Shown: positions 1 to 6,770 of the stretch, piece by piece | Numbering within the stretch: the stretch's first letter is position 1 | Layout of the letters: the number at the start of each line of letters is the position of its first letter | Source: an uncultured Prevotella sp. | GTDB lineage: Bacteria > Bacteroidota > Bacteroidia > Bacteroidales > Bacteroidaceae | DNA length: 10,711 nt | Direction of reading: 5' to 3' | Assembly: GCA_946998205.1 (NCBI GenBank) | Contig: CAMPYJ010000060.1 | Span: 1 to 10,711 of the forward strand | Notes under the pieces: model-generated | The model's database searches: none | The model's input: only the letters and a program-made list of their open reading frames with translations | Told to the model about the DNA's origin: nothing | Made by a program: the position numbers and the translations under genes

Positions 1-12
1 ACAACAGACCCA

Positions 13-62
13 TTGGCAGAATTAAGTATGCACTAAATTAATTCCGCCAACGGGTTTTCTTT
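13..62 (+). terminator. Probable intrinsic terminator of an upstream + strand gene
   Basis: The arms at 13-25 and 38-50 pair as TTGGC/GCCAA plus GAATTAA/TTAATTC, with one A-C mismatch and a 12-nt loop. A T-rich tail (TTTTCTTT) follows at 55-62 on the + strand. The reverse strand has no T tail, so it should end a + strand transcript entering from the left edge. I saw no gene in the remaining bases 63-210. Confidence 0.5.
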
Positions 63-210
63 ATGTGAGTTTTCTTCAATGGTCTCTGGAGATGTTTATA
101 ATTCTTTTGTATCATTATATAAGTGTTCTATGTGATTTAATGTAATTCAGCAACATTACAGATACAAAGTTTTTCTTCAAAAAGGTCACCAAAAGTTCAC
201 TTTTGAATAA

Positions 211-241
211 ATAAAAAGGAGTTACTACTCTGTAACTCCTT
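211..241 (-). terminator. Intrinsic terminator of the tRNA-Met transcript
   Basis: A perfect 10-bp stem (216-225 with 232-241, AAGGAGTTAC/GTAACTCCTT) encloses a 6-nt loop. On the minus strand it is followed by a T-rich tail (TTTATTTATT). It begins about 12 nt beyond the tRNA 3' end, as expected for a monocistronic tRNA. Confidence 0.8.
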
Positions 242-252
242 GGTTTTCAGTG

Positions 253-326
253 TGGACCAGCCAGGGCTTGAACCTGGGACCTCCAGATTATGAGTCTGTT
301 GCTCTAACCAACTGAGCTACAAGTCC
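253..326 (-). tRNA. tRNA-Met (anticodon CAU), elongator type
   Basis: This is a full 74-nt cloverleaf on the minus strand. The acceptor arm is GGACTTG/CTGGTCC, closing except for a U-G wobble and a U-U mismatch. The D arm is GCTC/GAGC, the anticodon loop CTCATAA gives anticodon CAU, and the T arm is CCAGG-TTCAAGC-CCTGG. The first pair is G1-C72, whereas bacterial initiator tRNAs have an unpaired C1-A72, so an elongator is favoured. A tRNA-Ile2 whose C34 is modified to lysidine has the same anticodon and cannot be fully excluded by eye. CCA is not encoded. A promoter lies about 35 nt upstream and a terminator just downstream, so it is probably a single-gene unit. Confidence 0.93.
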
Positions 327-360
327 GACTTATTTCAGTAAGGGAATAAGTTTGTGTCTG

Positions 361-368
361 CAAAGGTA
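361..368 (-). promoter_or_regulatory. Bacteroidetes -7 box of the tRNA-Met gene
   Basis: The minus strand reads TACCTTTG, a full match to the Bacteroidetes primary-sigma -7 consensus TAnnTTTG, 35 nt upstream of the tRNA 5' end. I see no clean TTTG -33 box at the usual distance. A short imperfect inverted repeat (CTTATTTC/GGAATAAG) lies in the leader between the box and the tRNA. Confidence 0.6.
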
Positions 369-484
369 AAAAATAAAATTGATAATCGGAGGAAGATGTG
401 AGAAAAAACTTTTGTTTAACGCTTTTTTTCACGAAAACATCATCCGGATGCGGCGGGGATTACTGAAAAACAACGACGCAGAGA

Positions 485-871
485 CTAAGCCGACAGCTTC
501 ATTCCAATCAGCACCATGACCATTCCGAGACAGACACTTCCTCCCACATACAGAACGGCATACAAAAGATGACCTTGTTGCACGAGAGACAAGCTTTCAT
601 TAGAAAATGTGGAAAAGGTGGTAAAACCGCCACAAAACCCTGTTATCAAGAGCAGTTTGAGACTGCTGTCACAAAGGGTGTTCCGGTCAACCAGACCATA
701 GAGGAATCCGATGACAAGGCAACCCAAGAGGTTGACGGTAAACGTACCATAAGGAAAGGCGTTGGGAAACCAGTCTTGTATGGCTTTAGACGTAAGATAC
801 CTCATGGCCGAACCAACAGCTCCACCCATGGCTACCATCAACATACTGCGTAGAAACTGGCACAGGGACAT
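485..871 (-). CDS. crcB: Fluoride ion channel CrcB/FluC
   Basis: A 128-residue inner-membrane protein of the CrcB/FluC family, whose members form dual-topology dimers that let toxic fluoride leave the cell. Family signatures are visible: GGAVGSAMRY near residues 16-24, GTFTVNLLG at 42-50 with the conserved Asn47, and GGFTTFSTFSNE at 81-92 carrying the pore-lining Phe/Ser/Thr segment. Four hydrophobic stretches fit the usual four helices, and the length is typical. I place the start at the ATG at 871. An in-frame GTG at 874 is also possible, but the ATG gives a TGATG junction with the stop of the upstream phosphatase gene, implying translational coupling. No fluoride riboswitch is evident upstream of the pair. 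No convincing terminator was found in 327-484. Confidence 0.93.
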   Translation of the reverse strand: MSLCQFLRSMLMVAMGGAVGSAMRYLTSKAIQDWFPNAFPYGTFTVNLLGCLVIGFLYGLVDRNTLCDSSLKLLLITGFCGGFTTFSTFSNESLSLVQQGHLLYAVLYVGGSVCLGMVMVLIGMKLSA

Positions 872-1530
872 CACTCTTCAAGTTTTTTGGCGATCTGGAG
901 AAGCTGTCTGAAATCGTCTATGATGAACTCGGCGTGAATCTTTTCCATTTGACAACGTGTGCCGTTGCCATACGTCACGCCACAGGTATGGATGCCGGCG
1001 TTCTGCCCCATCTTGATATCATACTCCGTGTCGCCAACGACAAGTGCCTGGCATGGCTGAATGCCCAGATGTGCGAGCGTATGATTGACTGCCTCGGGAT
1101 GGGGCTTGGCATGCGTCACGTCGTTGGCGCTGACCACATGAGTGATGATTTCTTCTAAACCAAACGTCTCCACAAAGCCCATCAGCGAAGTACGGGAACG
1201 ACTGCTGGCAATGGTGAGTACATACCCCAAGCGATGCAACTCACATACGGTTTCCAATACATGGGGGAACAATGGAACGGCTCCAGGGACGTTGTTCTCA
1301 TGAAACACTTGATTATAGGCTTCCACACAGCGGTCGCCCATCTCGTCAGTCATAGGTATCAAGTCTGTAAACGTCTGCTTCAAGGGTAAGCCAATCATTC
1401 GACTGCACTGCTCACGACTGCGCTGCTCAAGTCCCAATCGGTTGATTACCTCGAGCATGGTATTGGTGATGAGGGTTTGTGTATCGGCCAACGTGCCGTC
1501 GAAATCCAGGATAATTGCTTTGATTTTCAT
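871..1530 (-). CDS. HAD-superfamily hydrolase, phosphoglycolate phosphatase/beta-phosphoglucomutase-like
   Basis: A 219-residue cytosolic HAD-family protein with a C1-type cap. All four catalytic motifs are present: DFDGTLADT (nucleophile Asp9, acid/base Asp11), IASSRS (Ser109/Ser110), the motif III lysine in HAKPHPE (Lys142), and VGDTEYD (Asp167, Asp171) for Mg binding. Such enzymes hydrolyse small phosphate esters such as phosphoglycolate, nucleotides or sugar phosphates. The substrate cannot be read from the sequence. The start is the ATG at 1530, immediately before the conserved KAIILDFDGT strand. A longer TTG-initiated reading to 1566 would run through the apparent promoter and is rejected. 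It is the first gene of an operon with crcB, overlapping it by one base, and is transcribed divergently from the GH3 gene. Confidence 0.88.
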   Translation of the reverse strand: MKIKAIILDFDGTLADTQTLITNTMLEVINRLGLEQRSREQCSRMIGLPLKQTFTDLIPMTDEMGDRCVEAYNQVFHENNVPGAVPLFPHVLETVCELHRLGYVLTIASSRSRTSLMGFVETFGLEEIITHVVSANDVTHAKPHPEAVNHTLAHLGIQPCQALVVGDTEYDIKMGQNAGIHTCGVTYGNGTRCQMEKIHAEFIIDDFRQLLQIAKKLEE

Positions 1531-1554
1531 TGAGCTGTCTTTTCTGTTGAGTTG

Positions 1555-1571
1555 CAAAGGTAACAAAAGTA
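1555..1571 (-). promoter_or_regulatory. Promoter boxes of the phosphatase-crcB operon
   Basis: Two adjacent TAnnTTTG matches are read on the minus strand: TACCTTTG at 1562-1555 and TACTTTTG at 1571-1564. They lie 25-41 nt upstream of the phosphatase ATG. The nearer one would give a leader of about 20 nt. No strong TTTG -33 box is seen for either, so which one is used is uncertain. Confidence 0.5.
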
Positions 1572-1854
1572 CACGAACAGACCTTGCCTACCTGTTACTT
1601 TTCGATGAATAATAAGAAAGGCCTCTCCCCCCCCCCCTCCCCGAAAGGGAGGGGAGTAGTTAGCTTGTTTGTTGTATTTTCTTAATGCCAGGTCCTTTCA
1701 TCAGCTGCCATGTCCACAGGATTCATCGTGTTGCTCGTTGCAAGATACGCTTTATACGAGGGTATGTGGAGATTTTCTTGAAGGCTGCGCACCCGCATTC
1801 TTGTTTCTTAAAATTAGTAAATTATGCCTATGTTACAAAAGTTTAGGCTAATTT
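1572..1854. other. Non-coding part of the divergent intergenic region
   Basis: No convincing gene is present between the phosphatase promoter and the 66-bp array. The stretch holds a C-rich tract with a GAAA-loop inverted repeat (1627-1654), then ordinary AT-rich sequence. A 60-codon + strand reading (1669-1851) looks like chance: no recognisable motif and many Cys, Leu and Ser. A TAATTTTG box at 1849-1856 is in register with the downstream repeat period and may be a degenerate left edge of the array. Confidence 0.5.
1627..1637 (+). repeat. C11 homopolymer tract beside a C/G-rich inverted repeat
   Basis: Eleven consecutive C residues are followed by TCCCC-GAAA-GGGAGGGG, which can fold as CCCT(C)CCC against GGGAGGG with one bulged C and a GNRA-type loop. 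No U tract follows on either strand, so it is not a normal intrinsic terminator. The run would be prone to slippage, but it lies in no recognised gene. Confidence 0.6.
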
Positions 1855-2118
1855 TGCATAAAACAGGCTGCGCCTTAATATAGAAAGTAAACTTTCTCTA
1901 TGTCCGGCTTGCACTGTTTTTGCATAAAACAGGCTGCGCCATAATATAGAAAGTAAACTTTCTCTATGTTCGGCTCGCACTGTTTTTGCATAAGATAGGC
2001 ATCGCCTCAGCAATTACAAACAAGTTTGATTGCATTCGGCTCGCACTATCTTTGCATAAGATAGGCATCGCCTCAGCAATTACAAACAAGTTTGATTGCA
2101 TTCGGCTCGCACTATCTT
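1855..2118. repeat. Tandem array of four 66-bp units in two sub-families (A1, A2, B1, B2)
   Basis: Each unit begins with TGCATAA, and the anchors lie exactly 66 bp apart: 1855, 1921, 1987, 2053. A decayed fifth anchor (TCATATAA) sits at 2119. A1 (1855-1920) and A2 (1921-1986) differ at three positions. B1 (1987-2052) and B2 (2053-2118) are identical. A and B share TGCATAA, AGGC..CGCC and TTCGGCTCGCACT but differ in the middle. Each boundary forms a 7-bp hairpin with a TGCAT loop, CTGTTTT/AAAACAG in A and CTATCTT/AAGATAG in B. Each unit also has an internal hairpin: AGAAAGT-AA-ACTTTCT in A, and CAAAC-AA-GTTTG flanked by GCAAT/ATTGC in B. The array lies directly upstream of the GH3 gene, and no transposase is near. 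Confidence 0.93.
2025..2054 (+). promoter_or_regulatory. Consensus-like promoter inside repeat unit B1
   Basis: TTTG (2025-2028) and TATCTTTG (2047-2054) are separated by 18 bp and match the Bacteroidetes -33 TTTG and -7 TAnnTTTG consensus. The same unit is repeated 66 bp downstream. It points toward the GH3 gene and would give a leader of about 90 nt containing unit B2. Activity is inferred from sequence only. Confidence 0.5.
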
Positions 2119-2120
2119 TC
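2091..2120 (+). promoter_or_regulatory. Gene-proximal promoter candidate of the GH3 operon, from unit B2
   Basis: TTTG (2091-2094), an 18-bp spacer and TATCTTTC (2113-2120) lie 31 nt before the GH3 start codon. The last base of the -7 box is C instead of the consensus G because the array ends there. If used, it gives a leader of only about 20-25 nt. Confidence 0.5.
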
Positions 2121-2150
2121 ATATAAATAGATAAACGACAGGAATAAAAA

Positions 2151-3683
2151 ATGGGGTTAACACATATAGCGGCCCACTTCTTTTCATCACGACAAAAGGA
2201 GATTGAGCGACACGCCAAACACGCTGACTTGACGCAACAGCAGGCGCTGCGGCATCTTCTCGAACGGGCGAAAGACACGGAATATGGCCGAAACCATCTC
2301 TTTGGCAGCACCAAGACCTACGGTGATTTTGTCAAAAACGTACCTGTTAACACCTACGAAGAACTGAAAGGTGACATCGACCGCATGCGCCACGGCGAAG
2401 AGAATGTGCTTTGGCCGGGACAAGTGAAATGGTATGCCAAGTCATCGGGGACAACCAATGACAAGAGTAAGTTTATTCCTGTTTCCAACGAAGGGCTCAA
2501 CCGCATTCACTACCAAGGCGGAAAAGATACCGTGGCGCTTTACCTTCGCAACAATCCCAACAGCAGGATGTTCGACGGAAAGGGACTGATATTGGGCGGA
2601 AGTCATTCTCCTAATTATAATCTGCACAACTCTTTGGTGGGTGATTTGAGCGCCATTCTCATCGAAAACATCAACCCATTGGTCAACTTGGTGCGCGTTC
2701 CCAAGAAATCAACCGCACTCTTGCAGGATTTTGAGGTGAAGCGCGACCGCATAGCCCACGAGACATTGAACCAAAACGTCACCAACCTCTCTGGCGTTCC
2801 GTCATGGATGCTGTCGGTGCTGGTGCGCGTCATGGAGCTGAGTGGCAAGAAACACCTCGAAGAAGTGTGGCCCAACCTGGAAGTATTCTTCCACGGCGGC
2901 ATCGCTTTCACGCCCTATCGCCCACAATATGAGCAGCTCATCACGTCGCCAAACATGCACTACATGGAGACCTACAACGCCAGTGAGGGATTCTTCGGCA
3001 TACAGAGCGACCCCGGTGACGCGTCGATGTTGCTCATGACCGACTATGACGTTTTCTACGAATTCATTCCCATGGACGAATATGGAACGGAGCATCCAAG
3101 GGTATTGCCACTTTCCGACGTGGAGTTGGACAAGAATTACGCCGTTCTCATCTCAACCTCATGCGGACTATGGCGATACATCATCGGCGACACGGTGAAG
3201 TTCACATCCCGCCAACCCTATAAGTTCATCATCACGGGCCGCACCAAATACTTCATCAACGCTTTTGGTGAAGAGCTCATCATGGACAATGCCGAGAAAG
3301 GACTGGCCTACGCTTGCGAGCAGACGGGAGCCGAAATCAAGGAATACACGGCCGCACCCGTATACATGGACAGTAAGGCCAAATGCCGTCATCAATGGCT
3401 CATTGAGTTTGTAAAAACGCCAAAAAACATGAAAAAGTTTACCCACATTCTGGACAAACGACTGCAAGAGCTGAACAGCGACTATGAGGCTAAACGCTTT
3501 CATGACATCACGTTACAGCATTTGGAGGTTGTTGTGGCTCGGCCTGACCTGTTCAACGACTGGCTGAAGATGAAGGGTAAACTGGGCGGGCAACATAAGA
3601 TTCCACGACTGTCCAACAGTCGCAAGGTCATCGAAGAGCTGCTCGAACTGAACCAAAAGTCTGCGGAACACCATCAGGCATAG
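2151..3683 (+). CDS. GH3 family protein (acyl-acid amido synthetase-like adenylating enzyme)
   Basis: A 510-residue cytosolic member of the GH3 branch of the ANL adenylating superfamily. Plant relatives adenylate an acyl acid and join it to an amino acid; bacterial substrates are largely unknown. The ATP/AMP motifs are intact: KSSGTTNDKSKFIP (97-110), YNASE (275-279), YIIGD (343-347), the hinge TGRTKYFINAFGEE (362-375), and the C-terminal GQHKIPR loop (480-486), whose Lys483 is the probable catalytic lysine. The length suits a bacterial member. The start is the ATG at 2151, just after the promoter-bearing 66-bp array; a later start would remove conserved N-terminal helices. The lipoprotein gene follows after 21 nt, indicating an operon. 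The family call is firm, but substrate and product are not deducible. Confidence 0.92.
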   Translation: MGLTHIAAHFFSSRQKEIERHAKHADLTQQQALRHLLERAKDTEYGRNHLFGSTKTYGDFVKNVPVNTYEELKGDIDRMRHGEENVLWPGQVKWYAKSSGTTNDKSKFIPVSNEGLNRIHYQGGKDTVALYLRNNPNSRMFDGKGLILGGSHSPNYNLHNSLVGDLSAILIENINPLVNLVRVPKKSTALLQDFEVKRDRIAHETLNQNVTNLSGVPSWMLSVLVRVMELSGKKHLEEVWPNLEVFFHGGIAFTPYRPQYEQLITSPNMHYMETYNASEGFFGIQSDPGDASMLLMTDYDVFYEFIPMDEYGTEHPRVLPLSDVELDKNYAVLISTSCGLWRYIIGDTVKFTSRQPYKFIITGRTKYFINAFGEELIMDNAEKGLAYACEQTGAEIKEYTAAPVYMDSKAKCRHQWLIEFVKTPKNMKKFTHILDKRLQELNSDYEAKRFHDITLQHLEVVVARPDLFNDWLKMKGKLGGQHKIPRLSNSRKVIEELLELNQKSAEHHQA

Positions 3684-3704
3684 CCTGCTAACAAACACAA
3701 GAAT

Positions 3705-5747
3705 ATGAACATCAGTCAACAGAAACGCCACAAAAAGTTCACGCTCATGGCACGTCACGCCATGAACAACATCCGCGGCATGCGGCCGACGGCCCTGCTG
3801 CTGACGGTTCTGTTGTTGGTTTCGTGCGCTCGCATGGGTCAACCCGATGGCGGATGGTACGATGAAACACCTCCCAAGGTCATCAGTACCTCACCAAAAG
3901 AAGGTTCCACGCAAGTAAGGAGCAAGAAAATTTACATCAATTTCAATGAGTTCATCAAGTTGGACAACGCCACCGAGAAAGTAGTGGTGTCGCCTCCACA
4001 ACTGGAAGCCCCTGAAATCAAGTCGCAAGGAAAGAGAATTGTCGTGGAACTGAAAGACAGTTTGAAGCCCAATGCCACCTATACCATCGACTTCAGTGAC
4101 GCCATCTCTGACAACAACGAGGGCAACCCACTGGGCAATTACACTTATAGTTTCTCCACAGGCGATAAGATAGACACCATGGAAGTAAGCGGATATGTGC
4201 TTGAAGCCGAGAACCTTGAACCCATCAAGGGCATCCTCGTGGGACTGTATGCCAACCAGAGCGACAGCATCTTCCGCAAGCAACCCATGCTGCGCGTGTC
4301 GCGAACCGACAGCAGAGGGCGTTTCACCATCCGCGGCATCGCCGACGGAAGCTACCGAGTGTATGCTTTGCAAGACGCTGACGGGAACTATATCTTCAAC
4401 CAGAAGAGCGAGAAAGTGGCCTTCTCGCACGAGTTCATCACGCCAACAGCTAAACCAGACGTGCGGCAAGACACCCTCTGGGCCGACTCGTTGCACATCA
4501 AAGCCATCAATCAGGTGAAGTACACACACTTCCTGCCCGACGACATCACGCTGAGAGCCTTCACGGAAACACAATCTGACCGACACCTCATCAAGACCGA
4601 ACGAAAAGAGCCAAACAACTTTTCGCTGTTTTTCAGCTATGGCAGCAAAGAGGTACCGCGAATCAAAGGCCTGAACTTTAATGCCAAAGACGCCTTCATC
4701 ATGGAGTCGAATCCGCGCGGTGACACCCTTACTTACTGGCTGCGTGACAGCACGCTCATCAACCAAGACTCGCTTGAGATTGAGCTCAAATACCAAGCAA
4801 GCGATTCTACCGGTCGGCTACACCTGCAAACAGACACCCTCACGCTATTGTCCAAACAGCCTTATGCCAAACGGCTCAAGCAAGAGCAGAAACGCATGGA
4901 AGAGTGGACCAAGAAGCAGGAACGGGCCAAGAAGCGGGGTGAGCCTTACGATTCAATCATGCCGAAAGAGGCTCTTGAGGTTAAATTGAGTGTCAGTTCG
5001 GCTCTCGCACCCGATCAGAATGTAGGGATCAGCTTCACCACGCCATTGGCCGTGCTCGACAAGTCAAAGATACACCTTTACTCAAAGCACGACACGCTGT
5101 GGTATGTTTCACCCTTCGAAATAGAACAACAGCGCGACACATCCATCGTGCCGCTCAATGAAGCCTATGTTAAAAACACGAGAAACTATGTGCTGAAGGG
5201 CGAATGGCGTCCGAACATCGAATACAGTCTTGAGCTTGACAGCGCCGCGTTCGTAGACATCTACGGCAGGGCATCGAACAAAATCAAACAAGGTTTCAAG
5301 GTAAAGTCAAACGATGAGTTCAGCACCATCTTACTCACCATTACGGGAGCTGACGGCAAACCGCTGGTAGTGCAATTGCTGGACAATTCGGACAAGCCCG
5401 TCAAACAGGTTCGCACCTCCAATGGCATGGCTCAATTCTTCTACGTTGAACCACGCGAATACTATGCGCGACTGTTCGTAGACGCCAACAACAACGGCAA
5501 ATGGGACACCGGTGATTACGACCGGGGCGTGCAGCCCGAAGTGGTATACTACTATCCCAAGAAGATAACCTGCAGGGCCAAGTGGGACTTCAACGAGACA
5601 TGGAACCTGACAAGCACGCCCATTTACAGACAGAAGCCTATGGAAATAACGAAACAGAAAGGCGAGAAACAGCGCAAGATACAAAGCCGGAATGCGAAAC
5701 GCGCACTCGAGTTGGGAAAAAAATACATTCCCGGAATGATGAAATAA
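3705..5747 (+). CDS. Ig-like (SbsA-type) domain lipoprotein
   Basis: A predicted envelope lipoprotein. The hydrophobic core LLLTVLLLVS ends at lipobox Cys41, so the mature protein begins CARMGQPDGG. Next comes an SbsA-type Ig-like domain (about 54-153, from ETPPKV to YSFSTG). A second beta-sandwich resembling CNA-B or carboxypeptidase-regulatory domains follows (about 160-245, GYVLEAENLEPIKGILVGLY...). A long beta-rich region follows, with a Lys/Glu-rich segment near 388-413. Near the C-terminus is DANNNGKWDTGDYD, which looks like a Ca-binding loop. Of 680 residues, the first 25 may be over-predicted: in-frame ATGs at 3747, 3762 and 3780 also precede the signal peptide, and 3780 gives the most typical lipoprotein leader. 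It lies 21 nt after the GH3 gene. The molecular role is unknown; a surface or periplasmic structural role is inference. Confidence 0.85.
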   Translation: MNISQQKRHKKFTLMARHAMNNIRGMRPTALLLTVLLLVSCARMGQPDGGWYDETPPKVISTSPKEGSTQVRSKKIYINFNEFIKLDNATEKVVVSPPQLEAPEIKSQGKRIVVELKDSLKPNATYTIDFSDAISDNNEGNPLGNYTYSFSTGDKIDTMEVSGYVLEAENLEPIKGILVGLYANQSDSIFRKQPMLRVSRTDSRGRFTIRGIADGSYRVYALQDADGNYIFNQKSEKVAFSHEFITPTAKPDVRQDTLWADSLHIKAINQVKYTHFLPDDITLRAFTETQSDRHLIKTERKEPNNFSLFFSYGSKEVPRIKGLNFNAKDAFIMESNPRGDTLTYWLRDSTLINQDSLEIELKYQASDSTGRLHLQTDTLTLLSKQPYAKRLKQEQKRMEEWTKKQERAKKRGEPYDSIMPKEALEVKLSVSSALAPDQNVGISFTTPLAVLDKSKIHLYSKHDTLWYVSPFEIEQQRDTSIVPLNEAYVKNTRNYVLKGEWRPNIEYSLELDSAAFVDIYGRASNKIKQGFKVKSNDEFSTILLTITGADGKPLVVQLLDNSDKPVKQVRTSNGMAQFFYVEPREYYARLFVDANNNGKWDTGDYDRGVQPEVVYYYPKKITCRAKWDFNETWNLTSTPIYRQKPMEITKQKGEKQRKIQSRNAKRALELGKKYIPGMMK

Positions 5748-5820
5748 GTCTGTGCTGCCAGTCAAATAGTGCTGTCGAACCTTTTATATACAGGCGTTTC
5801 TGGGTGATAAAAACGAGAAC

Positions 5821-6639
5821 ATGAGAATGAAATTATTCAGAACCTTAGCAATTGTTTCGCTTCTTTTAGGAGAGTTTGCCGCGTCCCATGCACGATGTAC
5901 CATGGCGAACACCGCCTTCCAATCAGGCGAGTACTTGTCTTACAACCTATATTTCAATTGGAAATTCGTATGGGTCAAGGTAGGCTCGGCCACCATGTCA
6001 GTGGTACAGACGAGGTACAACAATCAGCCAGCCTACCGTGGTTCGCTCATTACGCGCAGCAACAGCAAGGCCGACAAATTGTTTGTTCTGCGCGATACCC
6101 TGCAGGCATACACCTCATTAAATCTCGTTCCGCAATACTATCGCAAGGCTGCCAACGAGGGAGGGAGGTACTATGTCGACGAAGTATTCTATTCCTATCC
6201 CAACGGACGCGTCCATGTCAAGCAACATCAGGTATCCAGCAAAGGCGTTCACCAATGGAAACAACATGACGTGAAAGACTGTGTTTACGACATGTTGAAC
6301 ATCTTCTTGCGCGCCAGGTCGTTCGACTCATCTAAATGGAAGAAAGGACACGCCTATGGATTCACGATGGTAGACGGAGAAATGTCAAGTCCTGCCCTAC
6401 TCCAATTTCAGGGGAAAACCACCGTCAAGGCCGACAATGGGATAAAATACAGATGTCTGCAACTGTCGTACATGGAGAGGAAAGATGGCAAGAACAAGCG
6501 GATTGTTGACTTCTACGTTACCGATGACACCAATCATGTGCCCATACGCCTGGACATGTTTCTCAGGTTTGGTTCGGCCAAAGCATTCTTGGTGGGTATG
6601 AAAGGGGTAAGAAATAATATGGCTTCACAAGTAAGATAA
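5821..6639 (+). CDS. Exported DUF3108 domain protein
   Basis: A 272-residue protein with an N-terminal Sec signal (KLFRTLAIVSLLLGEFAASHA, probable cleavage after Ala24). The rest matches the DUF3108 pattern: a Tyr/Phe-rich beta fold starting FQSGEYLSYNLYFNWKF, with VGSATMSV, and a later segment GIKYRCLQLSY followed by DFYVTDDTNHVPIRLDM. These proteins are predicted periplasmic or outer-envelope beta-barrel-like folds of unknown function. The start may be the ATG at 5821 or at 5827 (MKLFRT); both keep the signal peptide. It is 73 nt downstream of the lipoprotein gene with no terminator between, so it is probably the last gene of the trio, and a strong hairpin terminator follows. Both its product and the lipoprotein are exported, suggesting a shared envelope task. 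Confidence 0.85.
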   Translation: MRMKLFRTLAIVSLLLGEFAASHARCTMANTAFQSGEYLSYNLYFNWKFVWVKVGSATMSVVQTRYNNQPAYRGSLITRSNSKADKLFVLRDTLQAYTSLNLVPQYYRKAANEGGRYYVDEVFYSYPNGRVHVKQHQVSSKGVHQWKQHDVKDCVYDMLNIFLRARSFDSSKWKKGHAYGFTMVDGEMSSPALLQFQGKTTVKADNGIKYRCLQLSYMERKDGKNKRIVDFYVTDDTNHVPIRLDMFLRFGSAKAFLVGMKGVRNNMASQVR

Positions 6640-6665
6640 ACAAGAGGTACTATCCTCTGAATGAA

Positions 6666-6704
6666 GAAAACAGGCTGTCTTGCGCATCAAGACAGCCTGT
6701 TTTC
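6666..6704. terminator. Bidirectional intrinsic terminator between convergent genes
   Basis: A perfect 17-bp stem (6666-6682 with 6688-6704, GAAAACAGGCTGTCTTG and its complement) surrounds a 5-nt loop. It is T-rich after the stem on both strands. It lies 26 nt after the DUF3108 stop and about 66 nt beyond the glnN stop, so it should serve both convergent transcripts. A second small inverted repeat (GGCATG/CATGCC, 6742-6759) is closer to glnN. Confidence 0.88.
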
Positions 6705-6770
6705 GTTCTGAAGCAAACTACGCTTCCTCATCAATGAGTTTGGCATGGATTCACATGCCGACAACCTTGC

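Noticed and set aside
415..484. Terminator after crcB (TTTTTCA...TGAAAAA with an inner CATCCGGATG palindrome)
   Set aside because: The outer arms are far apart and A/T only, and there is no well-placed U tract, so the support is too weak to annotate.
1531..1570. Fluoride riboswitch before the phosphatase-crcB operon
   Set aside because: The leader after the apparent promoter is only about 20-40 nt and lacks the expected conserved elements.
1669..1851. 60-codon + strand reading frame in the divergent spacer
   Set aside because: No recognisable domain, odd composition and no promoter or conserved start context. It runs up to the repeat array and looks like chance.
1855..2118. CRISPR array
   Set aside because: The units are contiguous 66-bp tandem copies with no unique spacers and no cas genes nearby.
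1964..2314. 116-codon minus strand frame over the 66-bp array
   Set aside because: Its repetitive protein follows from a period divisible by three, and it overlaps the start of the well-supported GH3 gene on the other strand.
3891..4796. 301-codon minus strand frame opposite the lipoprotein gene
   Set aside because: It is a long shadow of the lipoprotein gene with no motif or coding signal of its own.
1860..6677. Shared 11-mer AAAACAGGCTG between the A repeats and the terminator at 6666-6704
   Set aside because: In a window this long, tens of 11-mer coincidences are expected by chance, and the flanks do not match.
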